Assembly: GCF_002999335.1 (NCBI RefSeq)
Contig: NW_020312037.1
Span: forward strand, 1-64,000
Direction: 5' to 3'
DNA: 64,000 nucleotides
Origin: Cyclospora cayetanensis
Lineage: Eukaryota > Apicomplexa > Conoidasida > Eucoccidiorida > Eimeriidae
Positions 48,801 through 59,740 of the stretch are shown here, piece after piece. The notes beneath the pieces are model-generated. The model worked only from the letters and a program-made list of their open reading frames with translations. It ran no database searches and had not been told where the DNA came from. The number at the start of each line of letters is the position of its first letter. Position 1 is the first letter of the stretch. The position numbers and the translations under genes were made by a program.

Positions 48801-49748
48801 GAGCAGCAGCTGCATGCTGACGAGGAGAGTTGGCTCGAGCAAGGCCGTAAAAGTGACGGACGGGAGCCCCCCCTCAGGCACTTCGCTGCTGCTAGTGCTG
48901 CGGTCTGAAACAGCTTCCAATACGCAAGACACAGCCTCCACGGCAGCGATACACACGCGAGGACAAAAGTGACTTATTCGAATAAGTGCGTCACGGAGGG
49001 CCGCTGCTGCCTGCTGAAGCCGCACCACTTGTGGGAGTTGCTGCTGTCTTTCGTCTTGCTTAGGTTGCCGCACTGAGGCAGGGAGCAGCTTGCCCTCTAG
49101 TGCAAGCTCGAGGAGGCGCTGCACCAGCAGAAGCTGCATCTGCCGAGGCAGCAGCTCCTCACTGCTGACGCTGCCGTTGTTGTTGCTGCTGCCTGCTTCT
49201 CTCTTGTTCCCTGCCGCAGCCAGCCTCGCATGGAGCGCGTCTATAAGCTGCTGGAGCTCGAGGGCGCCCCCCTCAATGAGATCGATGAGGCACCCGAGAG
49301 CCTCGCTGCGGCAGCTAAGGCGCAGCAGGTTCTCTCCTGCAGCAGCAGCCGCAGCAGCAGCGGGCTGCACAGCAGCTGCCGCGGAAGGCGGCTGCAAGAA
49401 GGCTGCGCAAGGCAGTTGGTGCTCCCCATTGAAGACTGTAGCGATGGCGATGGGGCTCCTTGCAGCATCCTCCGCAGAAAGGTCCCCGTGCTCGAGAGCA
49501 AGCAGCAATAGCTCAAGGGCAACTTGGCGTTCCTTGTGAAGATGAGAAAACTGAAGCACCAACTGCCTGAGCTTGTGAAGGCCACTGTTACGCACGTGTG
49601 CTGTGGGGCCCTCCAGAAGCTTCACGGCCTTCTTCGCTTGCACAGCAAAGGGCCCGTGGCGGGCTGCAGCCAGCAGTGAAGCCACACGAGATGACAAGGA
49701 GCTGGCTCCCGTAGATCCAACCTCTGTGTTCTGCGTCCGCTGCGCCAT
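39825..49748 (-). CDS. Giant helical-repeat-like protein with poly-Gln/Ala/Leu runs
   Basis: Four exons on the minus strand form one gene: 49748-45419, 45269-45149, 44884-44543 and 44082-39825. Every junction fits in phase and restores sense: AHERR/ELEELRAHAQQ, FFVRR/YITLIPP and SSPVPPPW/LTSCSLLA. The product is about 3,016 residues, starting at the ATG at 49748 (MAQRTQNTEVGS). It is dominated by leucine- and alanine-rich helices with the look of HEAT/ARM solenoids (for example WNALLALGSLLPIILEAG). Many homopolymer tracts (poly-Ala near 49320-49400, poly-Gln near 46905-46950, poly-Ser and poly-Leu elsewhere) are written in CAG/GCA triplets, as in Eimeriidae. No signal peptide or membrane span is clear, so a cytosolic or nuclear scaffold is likely. 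The family is not recognised. Focadhesin/RST1 solenoids are one possibility, on weak local resemblance only. The long plus-strand open frames here are composition artefacts. Confidence 0.85.
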
Positions 49749-51167
49749 TGCTCTTGACGCTAAACAACCCGGCTCCGCCCTGTAGCAAGCGGCCGCGGCA
49801 TACAGGGTGCATTCGCCTGTTGCCGCTCACGAGCGGCAGCATCCGAGGGGGTGTCTTCAGCCCTGGAGGAGAGCTAGCTGTTGCTAGGGTAGGCGGGCAC
49901 AAGAGATCCTGCTGTTGCAGCTCCTAGCGGACTGGTGTGCCTGCGAAAGTGCAGTTCAGGGGGAGACCCCAAGGCGGCGTCCTATAGCGCGGCAGTTATG
50001 TAAATGCGACCTAAGGCCTCTCAGAACTCGAGCCTTAATGGAATGGCAGATTTCCAAAGAGGTGGGCCTTCGAAGTCAGCAGAAGAGCAGCCCCAAAAGC
50101 CAGAGTTTCAGTGGAGGTCCCTCGGCGCCGAGAGTGACTGGGGGTGTCTCTGTTCAAGTGAGGCCGAAGGAAGCAAGTAAGACGCTTGGTACAAAAAGGA
50201 TAATAAAGCGGAGAGAGAGAAGCAAAAGGCTTTATCTTAACTGCGGTAGGCACTTTGGCTAATAATGTTTAGTGTCCTTTCCCTAAGCAGGGAAGGGCCC
50301 CTCAACCGCGAGTTTGCTCGGCTCGCCTCTTCTGCAGTTCCTCAAGGCCAAGGATGGCCAGGGTCATTTTTTTACAGTCTCTTGACTGTAACCAGGGAGT
50401 TTTTTGGTGCGTGGAGAGTATGGACGACCCTTCCGAGCAGTGACTAATTTAAGGAAACGGCGTTATGCCGTAGGGCGCAGCTGAGGCTTGAGCATGGACC
50501 CGCGCAATTGTTCATGCACTACACTGAAGTCGAGAATTTTGTCGACTGTACCTTCAGCGTGGCTAAGCGATGTCTTATGAATCTTACCCGTAGAGCCTTT
50601 CGTGTCTGGCCCTGTGTGTGGACTCTGCAGTGAGCACGGCGACCCACACCCACACTCCCACATCGCAGATCCTCTCTCTAGCTATGCAGCACAGATATAC
50701 GTATGAATCGATATAGGCTTACTCGATGTGCGCGTCCGTTGGGAGGGCCTAGACGTGTTCCCCAGTCGTGTACAGACACTGGGGAGCGACACGGACATCA
50801 AATGCGATGAATAAATTCAAGAGTAAAGTCCGCAAAAGCGCACCCAAGAAAGGTGACAAATAAATGTTGCGGTAGCCCCACAACTGCTTCTCAGTCCTCA
50901 GGAGAGTGCAGTCTTGACCAAGGCAGCCCCCCAAAGGCATCTTAACCTGTCCGGCAAACCCCAGTTAGAACTAATAGCGGCCCCGCTATTCCCTCGATGC
51001 ATCTTTAAAATTAGCACAGATCTATACAAGAAGACAGTGGAGGTGTCTAAGGAGCAGTAGTGAAGAGGGCAGGATTGCTATCCAGTGCATTTCTTGTCGC
51101 GTCTGCCCCCCGCGACGTGCGAATTGCCTCTATCCCAAGGCTACCTTAGTAGGACTATTTGCCTAGT
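49749..51167. other. Region between the giant gene and the Ala-rich membrane protein gene
   Basis: Both neighbours are on the minus strand, so this contains the promoter of the giant gene and the 3' UTR of the upstream gene. A minus-strand frame with ATG at 50663-50463 (66 codons, MWECGCGSPCSLQS) and a plus-strand frame at 49915-50262 are open but show no family features. I do not call a gene. Confidence 0.45.
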
Positions 51168-53831
51168 TTAGGCCTGCTGCTGCATCAGGGGCTGCTGCAT
51201 GTCGCCCCTCTGGCTTGGTGGCACCTGCTGCCGCTCAGCCACACGGGTTCTCTCTCTGTGGTGGGCTTCCCAGCGACGGAGAACCACTATCACGAAGATC
51301 AACGCCAGAAGGAGGACAGCCGCTGCAGTCCCCAAGATGATGGCGTTGGAATTGGTGGCCTCGCTTTCGCCTAGGTCCCTGTGGTTTTCCTCCTCTGCTT
51401 GTGTGCTGTCTGCATTGGTGGTAGCATCGTCTGTTGCCACCTTCCCCATTACCTTGCTCGTCAAAGCGCGCTTCCAGTCACCCCATGCGCTTCCCGAAAG
51501 CCAGGAGGGGATAGCCGCCTTCTGTTCATCGGATTGCTGCGTTTCTTGACTCTTATTAAAAAGCGAGTCAAGAAGTCCCTTGTTTGGGGGGACGGTGGTA
51601 GTGGTGGTGGTGGTGGTTTCTGATTCAGTGAAAAACCATGAAAGGCCAGATGACTGCGTGTTTTCCTTGGGTTCATCGGAATGTTGCTCCTCCTTTCTCT
51701 GCAGTCTTTCTAAAAAGGGTCCCCATGAAGTGCCCGCAGGTTCTCGCTTCGCATCCGTAAGTGCCTCGGGCACAGTGGTGGTGACTGGAAGGGGGGTTGT
51801 ACTGGTCGTCGTGGTGGAACGGAATTGAGCCGCCGGCGGGGTGCCTGCGACCACCTTCCCGTTGCTGTCCATACACCCCGGAATGGTCGTGTCGATCCAT
51901 TTGGACACGCACGCCAAGTAACAGGCGCGTTTCTTGCTGTATTCGTAAGAGGAAAGGCCTTGGGTGGCGGGGGCCGGCTCTTGCGAATCGTTGGCCTTCG
52001 CCTCCACGCTGTCGCATTGAGCGATACAGTCCCTGTACGGGGGCAGGGGGTCGCAATCCAGGGGGATCCCTTCCTTGTATACCGGAGGAAGTGCCTCCAC
52101 AACCTCACGGTTCTGTGCCGGATCGGAAGATAAGGTGGCATCCGTTTCAGACTTCAGCACTGCCGAGGAACCCAGCCACGCAGCGCTATCCGTCGGACGA
52201 AGGTCCATCTTGGGATTTAAAATAGGCAATGCCGATAGGATCCGTTCTCCGGCCTTTTGGATGACAGAGCTCAGGCCTGCCGTTTCTGCTGGCTCAGCGC
52301 CTTCGCTCGCCTTTTCTGTGCCCGTGGCCTCTTCTAAAACTGGAGCTCCAAGGCCCAAAAGCCGCTGTGTAGCATCCAGAATAGACTCGCTGTTGTTACC
52401 GGACGGGCAGTTGCATGCTGCTCCCTCATCCTCGCCGCTTCCTCCAATTTCGCCCTCCTGAGGAGAACTAGAGGCCGTCGCCGTAGCTGACTCGGGGCAA
52501 TGGCACCCCGGTATCGCTTGCTCGACCACAGCTGCCTCCTTTTCGCCCTCTTCTGCGCTGACCTTCGGCTCTTCTTGCACATTCTGTCCTCCGACCCAAG
52601 GCATAAAGAGACCGATGAGAGGCTTGGAGGCATTGGAGGCCAGCACATCTATGACTCTGTCTGCCTTCTCTGCGCCATGCTCCGCTCCAGAGGAAACGGC
52701 ATATGCAGTGCTTTCCAGTGTCTCTGCAGCACTACTGGCGCTGCTGGCCACGTTCTGCAAACTGTCTGCTAGATCCTTGGCGGCTCCTGCTGCAACCTCC
52801 GCTGCACCCCGCACGTGCCGCGTCCCGGCGTGCAGTGTCTGTCCCAGTAGAGCTCCCCACGAAGCTAAGGCGGCGCGTGCTGTGTCAGCTGCATGCTCTA
52901 CTGTGGCCACAGCCTTTTCTGCTTTATCAACCGTCTCCCGAGCGGCCTTCAAAGCAGACTGCGCTGCGCCCTCGGACTCGGAGTGAACGCGATTTCCCAA
53001 GACGACAAGGGTGCGTCTGGCTTCTCTGGCCGCTACAGTAGCCTTCTCTGCCGCATCAACTGCGGCCTTTCGTGCGACTTCTGCTGCTGCTGCTGCCTGT
53101 TCTGCAGTTTTCGTAACCGCCTCACTTGAACCGCCCTCCAGCTCCTCTTTAATGTGCCCCGCCCACGCGAGGAAGGCAGATTCGGCATCTTTTGCTGCCG
53201 CAGAGAGCTCTTTTGCCGCGACACCGGCTGCTGAGCTTGCGCTCTTTGCCGTTGAATATGCTGTATCTGCTGCACCGGGGAGCTTGTCCTCTAGCAGGGA
53301 ACCCAAGGCATACAGTTGTCTCTGGGCTTCACTTGCTGCGCCCGATGCGATACTAGCTGCCCCTTCAGTGATTTCACGAGCTGCCTCTGCTGCTCTCTGT
53401 GGACCTTCAGAGGTCCACCATTTCGACGTCTTGCTCCTGGCCTGTTCAATGCCCATGGTGTATGCCTCCGCCGCGTGTTCAGCTGCTCCGTTAACAGCGT
53501 CCGTTGCGGAGGTGACCGCCTGTTGTAGCACCTCTGCTACTGTGGCTGACAATGGCGCACTAGACGCAGCAGGAGAAAGAATGGATAAAGAAATATTGGC
53601 ATTGGAGGCCCGAGACCCGAAGAAACCCCCGCCAAAGAGAGCAGCCGCTGCTACATCTCCGCCCTGAACTGTCCCGCTGATGCCACTACCTTTCGAGGGA
53701 GATGCATCCTCCGTGTGACTGTGAGCTCCTGGAAAGGGAAATGCAGAGGCTCGGATATGGGAACCATGATCAGCCACGAGGAATCCGAGAATCGCGGCTG
53801 CTGCGCCGCTCCTTAATTTTCTGGCCCTCAT
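51168..53831 (-). CDS. Ala-rich type I membrane protein with Cys and Thr-rich stalk
   Basis: A single uninterrupted exon of 887 residues from the ATG at 53831; the frame is open further upstream but has no ATG there. The N-terminus (MRARKLRSGAAAAILGFLVA) is a probable signal peptide. Residues about 110-420 are an Ala-rich, charged helical region with repeated blocks such as KAAVDAAEKATVAAREARR and ETVDKAEKAVATVEHAADTA, like apolipoprotein- or LEA-type amphipathic helices. A cysteine cluster follows (CDPLPPYRDCIAQC, then CYLACVSKW and GCMDSNG), then Thr/Pro-rich stretches including runs of eight threonines, likely O-glycosylated. A transmembrane helix lies at about 830-851 (AIILGTAAAVLLLALIFVIV), with a basic, Gln-rich 36-residue cytoplasmic tail. 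The layout suggests a surface or secretory-organelle membrane protein. No family is recognised, and function is unknown. Confidence 0.82.
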   Translation of the reverse strand: MRARKLRSGAAAAILGFLVADHGSHIRASAFPFPGAHSHTEDASPSKGSGISGTVQGGDVAAAALFGGGFFGSRASNANISLSILSPAASSAPLSATVAEVLQQAVTSATDAVNGAAEHAAEAYTMGIEQARSKTSKWWTSEGPQRAAEAAREITEGAASIASGAASEAQRQLYALGSLLEDKLPGAADTAYSTAKSASSAAGVAAKELSAAAKDAESAFLAWAGHIKEELEGGSSEAVTKTAEQAAAAAEVARKAAVDAAEKATVAAREARRTLVVLGNRVHSESEGAAQSALKAARETVDKAEKAVATVEHAADTARAALASWGALLGQTLHAGTRHVRGAAEVAAGAAKDLADSLQNVASSASSAAETLESTAYAVSSGAEHGAEKADRVIDVLASNASKPLIGLFMPWVGGQNVQEEPKVSAEEGEKEAAVVEQAIPGCHCPESATATASSSPQEGEIGGSGEDEGAACNCPSGNNSESILDATQRLLGLGAPVLEEATGTEKASEGAEPAETAGLSSVIQKAGERILSALPILNPKMDLRPTDSAAWLGSSAVLKSETDATLSSDPAQNREVVEALPPVYKEGIPLDCDPLPPYRDCIAQCDSVEAKANDSQEPAPATQGLSSYEYSKKRACYLACVSKWIDTTIPGCMDSNGKVVAGTPPAAQFRSTTTTSTTPLPVTTTVPEALTDAKREPAGTSWGPFLERLQRKEEQHSDEPKENTQSSGLSWFFTESETTTTTTTTVPPNKGLLDSLFNKSQETQQSDEQKAAIPSWLSGSAWGDWKRALTSKVMGKVATDDATTNADSTQAEEENHRDLGESEATNSNAIILGTAAAVLLLALIFVIVVLRRWEAHHRERTRVAERQQVPPSQRGDMQQPLMQQQA

Positions 53832-55139
53832 TTTGGTGGACGACCGAAGGGCTGTGACCTGAGTGGCTGGCCTCCCTGAACCGTAGGAAGCCCCAGCAGC
53901 AAATAAAGGCACCTCTGTACTCACAGAAATTATCAGCGCACGCTCAGACGGGGTGAGGAGGCGATCTATGTAGGCGACTCTACGTCGGCTCCGCCACTCG
54001 ACGACGGGCACTCTGCCTTTGCTGCTCCTGCAATAAGGAACCGCCCAAGCTACTAAATCTAAAAAAAGCTTAAAACCTCTAGTCTATAAAGCAAGTTGTG
54101 CCATCTTGCGAGGATATTTCCTCCCCAAATCTCGGTAGTTTGCCTCCGCCTCGCTACGGCTGCTGGTGCGGTCTCTACCGAAGACGGCTGGTCGGCTCTG
54201 ACCTGGCCCACTGGCTTATGCTCTCCCAAGGACTTTGTGGCGGCTCTCTACACCAAGCAACAAACCTTAAGGCATATTTGCTTGATAAGAGATCACCTCG
54301 CTTTGGTCCGGGTGGCCTGTCTCTGGTCCTATTTGGCCGTCCCGTAGCAAATATAGTGCGGTAACGGCATTCGCCCAGAAAGAGCAGAAGAGACACCCTG
54401 AAACCTCTTGGCAACACAAGTACAGTACAAAAAGCCCAGCATCACATGTTTAATTCTCTCGGTATCTTATTCTTGTGATTAAATACTTTAGCAGTACTCT
54501 CATCCTCATTGCACCGCGCGCACCAAAAAAGAGCAACGCACCACCCATGGTCTTTGGTAGAAGGAAGCGCATCTGGTCAAAATCATTGCTCTCACAGCAA
54601 AATGCAGCTGTCTACCAAAAGTTTTGACGGGAAGTACAACAGTGGAGGATATGGTATGGATATATGGGGGTAACACCGGAGCGCTGAAAATTGCCACGTA
54701 GATGCGCAATAGCAATGCCGGAACATCTATCAGACAGAATAAGTGCCTTCCAGAGATGGCACTTATTCTGTCGGCAGTAAAGGAAGGAGCCTGAAATCGG
54801 CGGGCATTTGTATTCCTTCTCCAGAGCACTGCATTATGGAGCCGAACACTGCAATGCTCGTGATTCGACCATCAGATTTCCTAGTTCTACGAAGTAGCTG
54901 CTTATCACTAGCACATCGATCAAGTAAATCAGCTATTCGGATCCCAAAAGCTAATCAGCATGCTGTAAGAGCCTTGGTGGCCTACCGCAGTGACTTCATG
55001 GGACTGGCTGCGTCGAATCGTGCGTTATCGTGGACAACTTTTACTCCGCACCTCTCCCTACCAGTATTTGAGAGATGCAGAGTAAAAGCTGTTTTATTGG
55101 CGCCTTCCGTGGATTTATGGTGATGCAGAACTGTTGTTG
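53832..55139. other. Upstream region of the Ala-rich gene and start of a repeat-derived block
   Basis: The first few hundred bases are the promoter side of the Ala-rich membrane protein gene. Farther right, a plus-strand frame at about 54835-55123 is open for some 95 codons without a recognised motif. A perfect inverted repeat at 54733-54772 is listed separately. Confidence 0.4.
54733..54772. repeat. Perfect 15-bp inverted repeat (hairpin)
   Basis: GACAGAATAAGTGCC at 54733-54747 is followed by a ten-base loop (TTCCAGAGAT) and its exact reverse complement GGCACTTATTCTGTC at 54758-54772. A 15-bp stem without mismatch stands out in sequence that is otherwise eroded. It is not followed by a T-run, so it does not look like a polymerase III terminator, and it is longer than a histone mRNA stem-loop. 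Confidence 0.9.
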
Positions 55140-55300
55140 TTTGTGTTTAAGCGAACGTGTGTAGTGGATTAAGCTACACCCGAACAATTTCGAACACAGT
55201 AGACCAAGTCACCCTAGATTTATAAACAACTGACTGATTGGCTTGGCTGCTTTTTATTGTATGTTTTAGAGTACCGAGTCCTGCTAGCTTGGTATGAGAA
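55140..55300 (+). mobile_element. Possible 5' LTR relic of the decayed gypsy element
   Basis: The segment GTGTAGTGGATTAAGCTACAC followed by CGAACAATTTCGAACAC resembles the block at 60590-60625 (GTGTAACGGACTAAGCTACAC, then TTTAACAGCTTC) on the other side of the decayed pol region. Both are preceded by a similar GTTTAGCG/GTTTAAGCG stretch. The order fits an LTR pair around the element, but similarity fades quickly and the ends are unknown. Confidence 0.4.
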
Positions 55301-56639
55301 GATTATCTATACAGCACTACGCAAAGGTTCGTTTGCCTGCGTTAGGTGCTATTCGCAACCAGCTGTATTGCTCAGAAGCGCTTCCAGGCTGCACCAAAGG
55401 GTTCCCTAGCTGTCTTTCTCCCCTCGCAACGGGAGATGTGAGGAACGCGGATGTGAGTGAGAAATTTTCTTTAAAACCACTAAGGATTTTCAGATTTTAT
55501 TGAGTCCGGATTTACACGCCTCCCTACGGTGACCTGAGGAGCGCCACAGCTGTTATCACCTCAGCTCGATGAAGCCGTTCCCTGCTTATCCACTGGATAC
55601 CGATACAACGCAATGGCATACTTCACTAAGACAGCTATCTGGCCTCGGTCAAGCTATTTGGTAATCCCGCAGGCCGATTTTTGTCTGGCAACAGAATGAA
55701 GGGGAAAGACCGTATGGTAATGGCAGAGACTGTAGCACAATGCCTGTCGGGGAGGCAGAGGCCGGCCTGCAAATTTAACTACATGCAAAACCTTGTAGCT
55801 GGTAGAAATTCCTTTTTAGCCAATAAAATATGTACAGGCGCTTGGATGACTCTGTGACAACGAAGAGAAACATGAGGTTAGTAGAAATATGCAAATCCTC
55901 AAGAATTCATCAGTCAGATGGAGATAGAACTGGCTTTGAATCGTTATATGAGGGAACTAATGTTCCTTGCTCCATGTTATTGGAAAGGCAGAAGCACTCT
56001 AATGGCTGCTTGATCTAAGTAGAGAAGTTTGTGTGCCTGCAGGGATAACTGCTGTTCGTGACTTCACACACGTTCTGACTTGTTGGTTTATGCCGAGATC
56101 AGCGTGATAATCAGCATTTAGAAGATTGGTAAACCTGAATTCGGGGATTTAACCAACTGCTATATTCTTGGCTAATTTGACTTTTACAAAATGGAACACG
56201 TCAGATGATCGCGATATGAGCGGCGATTCGGCGACTAGATTGCCGACAGTTGCGATTTCTCCAAACGCTGGAGTATTTAGGATTAGAGAAGCGCAAGTCC
56301 TGTTTTTTGACTGAAAATGAAGGGCCAAATAGAGATTTACAACTTATGGGTGTCGGGGCTGTGTTAACCGGGCCCGAAATGCAGTCCAAGATGAATGACA
56401 AACAAAAGTCGGAGGAAACCAGCGCTCCTTAACAGCCTCGAATATTTCCCCCCAAATCAAGCGCTTCTAGAGTGAAAAACTGGGTCATATAATTCAGAAC
56501 TACAAGCGCATGCAAAATCCAAAGAATTTGAACAACGAAACTGCGCCCAGAGGAGGCAAGCACCTCGGCGAGCAAAGGAAGCATATTTGGAAAATAAACA
56601 GCTTTCCGCGCAGGCTGCAACGCAGTAAATGGGGCTACA
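55301..56639. other. Probable eroded leader/gag part of the gypsy element
   Basis: By position, between the possible 5' LTR and the protease-like frame, this should correspond to leader and gag. Short plus-strand open frames at 55830-56018 and 56250-56432 exist but carry no gag motif or CCHC zinc knuckle that I can recognise. Confidence 0.3.
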
Positions 56640-59600
56640 GGGGACACAGTCATAGTTGAGGACCTACCACCGTCCAGTTTTGTGCTGATACAAGTTCACG
56701 GTAAAGGCCACGATTATCTGGCACTAGTTGACACTAGATGTAAGGTGAACGGTCTCTTATTCGTGGAGGCGGCGCGAAGGTGCAGGCTGCCGGTTAAATC
56801 GCCAGCTCCGTCAGTTAGATTACGGCTTCTGTACGGGGGGCAGAATGTAACGATTGGCAAGGCTACTGCAGCTAAATGCTACTTAAAGTCGGAGTTTGGT
56901 CCTATCGGAATGATCCGAGCTTTATATACTGGATCTATGCTCCACGACAATCCCTGGTATGCCACCTGTGGCCCACTTGAACGTTTGCACGCGGCTACAG
57001 CTGCGTGCCATAGATCTTAGCGTCCCAAAGGCACGCCAGGAAAAAAGCAACGCTTGCTCACCCTAACATCCCTAATTTCGTCAATGGTTAGCGAGGCAGG
57101 ATCGTGCCTCAACAAGGTGACGCATAAGCTTCATGTGGGCGGCTCAGTAATGCAGAGAGATGGTTTTAAGAATGCATTCCGGACTAATGGTTCTGCAGCT
57201 TATTCTTTGAAGAGATTTCTCTTGAATAGCTAGGCGATAAGGGCAGGAATGCTGTTATGCTGTAGTTGACAGAAGGCTGAGCACTGCTGGTGGTCCAGAG
57301 CACTGTATCGAGCTTTTCCGGAAGTCAGCCTCAAGCTATTGTCCTCCGTATTGCAAGCCCCAACACCATAAAGGAGAAACCTAGCAGCAGGAGGAATACT
57401 TTTTCAAGAACGGGCAACATGAAGGAGTAAACTAGCTCTTTTTGGTACAAGCGAGTGTTGGTGCCGGAAACCGAAAGGTGAAGCATGTGCTACAACTCCA
57501 CGCCCTTGAGCACGATCATTCTAAAGCAGAAGTTCCCAAAGCCTTACATTGGCGACCTAATTGGCAACTTACATGGAACACACATTCTAGTCAGCATTTG
57601 ACATTACAAAAGCCTTCTTGCATGTCCCGCTGACCCAATGACGGACACAAAAATGCCTTTTACGCGCACATTCACAAACTCGAAAATACCTGTATGCCGC
57701 CTGAACTTGTTCATTTTCACGTCGAAATGCAAAGGAAACTTGATTGGAATTTCGCTGGATCTATTAAGAAGGGATGCATACATAAATGACGTCTTGGTAT
57801 TTAGTAAAAACGTACAAGAGGACCTACAGCACATAGAGCGTGCAATTACCTGCTGGAAGACAAGCACTGGTGAGTCAAAACACAAAAGTGCTTGTTTTCA
57901 TGAAAAAAATCGTGCTTTTGTATTGTGTATGCAGGATTCTAGCCAGTCGGAAAAAAACTGAAACAATGAAAGCAGGGCCTTTTTCTTCACGCACTGTCAA
58001 CGACGCTGCAAAAGTGCATGGGCTTGCTGCCTACCATCGAAATTTCATTCTGGGTTTGCTATGATCGCTGCTCCTGCAACCAGTCTAAGTGAAAAAGTCG
58101 CTGTATGTATTCTGAACAGAAGAGGCTGATGACGCAGCAAGGAAGCTTTTCGGGCGCTGTACAACTCTTTCGGTACTTGCACTAGCCGCTCGTGAGTGTC
58201 ATTTCGTCCCTACAAGTGATGCTAGTGACGTCCGCCAAACGGGCTAAGGGCTCTCCGGAACACCAAACTATTGTTGTGCTCTTTGTCTCATAGAAATCGA
58301 GCAGCTGTAATTAGCAAGGGGGAAACTCTAGGGGGGGGATGGGGGTGATGAAAAATACCGGCACTGTTCAATGGGTGAGATCCTGGCTGTCCAGATCGGC
58401 CATTAGCCTTCAAGGTACATCACGGTGAGTTTTCAAAACCTTTCCAACTCATCGGGATGTTCACTGGCTTGGGAGCCTCGTGTATAGTACTATGTAGCGG
58501 TTTTGTATATTAAAAGGCATCACTTTGAAGGTCACAGACGCGCTTCCGTTACCCGCAGCTACTATATCGTGCAGTTCAACCGCTTTCGTCTGTGATTGTG
58601 CACAGTTTTTATCAAGTTTGCGTGCATCAAATGCTCTGGAAACAGATGCATCCGCTTTTGCAAACATCCAGATTGACACAAAAGTTAAGCAATACCCCGT
58701 TGAGGATGCGCTGCTGTGGTGAAAAACAAAGCAGGGTTTTCGTTTGTTGTACATCCTGCCTTTTCAAAGTAGCTTTTTGTGCACAGCGAGCAATCATGTC
58801 CCTCAGAGTCATGGTCATACTAGTGTGAACTGGTCCTTTGGTCCTGCTAGTGGCTTGTGGTGTGTCCCACGGCATAGGTGTATGCTTTGTCGTACCGCTA
58901 TCTGCAGCAGTTGTAGCCATGCACTTCGGCTCAAGCCAGCCTTTTGCAAAGCCTCCCAGACCTTAATATAATTTGCAGACTGGCCTGGCTACGGGCTGTA
59001 TGGTACAACTGCCGAAGCTTAAGAGTCGGGATATCATTTACGCTGACAGACTCAGCAAATATGCAAACTGCATCTCTTGCTCCATCTTGTACGGCTCCAG
59101 AAGTCATTCAACTGTTCTTAACTTACATCTGGAAGTTCGCGGATATTCAAGAGCTATCTTCACGGATAGGGAGCCAGATTTCGTGACTGTGTTGTGGTGT
59201 GCCTCTATGATCCGCCAAAACATTGGATGCAGCATGGGCACTGCGAGCCACGCCGACACATATGGCCAGCCAGAGCGTACCCACTGCATTTAGTTGCACT
59301 ATTTACAACTCTTGGCACAGACGAATCCAATTGTTTGGCTTCAGCATTTGTGGGTTCATAAGACAAAGGTTTATATATCTACCCGTTTTCTCCCGCATCT
59401 TTGGTCATACACTAAGGATATCTCGAATCTCCAAACGTAGACCTGGTGGTTCCATGTCAGTAGCGACCCTAAGCAGCGGAGGTAGTTAGATTTCAGTTGG
59501 CTACTGCGCACAAATGTATACATCGACTGCAGAGAAGCAAACTCAACAATACCGTAAGCAGAGGTGGGCTGCGTGTTTCGACCCTGGAGACCTAATCCTG

Positions 59601-59740
59601 GTGGAACAGCAGCCTCTACAAGGCGCATTCGAAGGAGACAAGGCGAAAATGCTTGTACCAGGCGGTCAATACCGATTGTTGTTCTCTCATAATTCAACAT
59701 TATTTTCCACTCTAGCGATTTTCTTCAAAGGTTGAAGGTG
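56640..59740 (+). mobile_element. Decayed Ty3/gypsy-type retroelement pol (PR-RT-RH-IN)
   Basis: Pol domains occur in the Ty3/gypsy order on the plus strand but in several frames with stops. Protease-like: 56640-57020, containing LALVDTRCKVNGL, where the retropepsin DTG motif reads DTR. RT: about 57600-57860, with FDITKAFLHVPLTQ before a stop and then YINDVLVFSKNVQEDLQHI in place of the YxDD box. The conserved end of RT: LAAYHRNFI near 58020-58055. Integrase: about 58970-59292, with ADRLSKYAN, IFTDREPDF and YGQPERTH, so the second Asp and the Glu of the DDE set are still visible. A post-integrase stretch at 59540-59735 (FDPGDLILVEQ) resembles the GDLVLL box. Integrase after RT distinguishes gypsy from copia. 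The element is not functional. Confidence 0.8.

Noticed and set aside
53011..53667. 218-codon plus-strand open frame opposite the Ala-rich membrane protein
   Set aside because: Antisense shadow of GC-biased alanine codons; the sense strand has signal peptide, Cys cluster and transmembrane helix.
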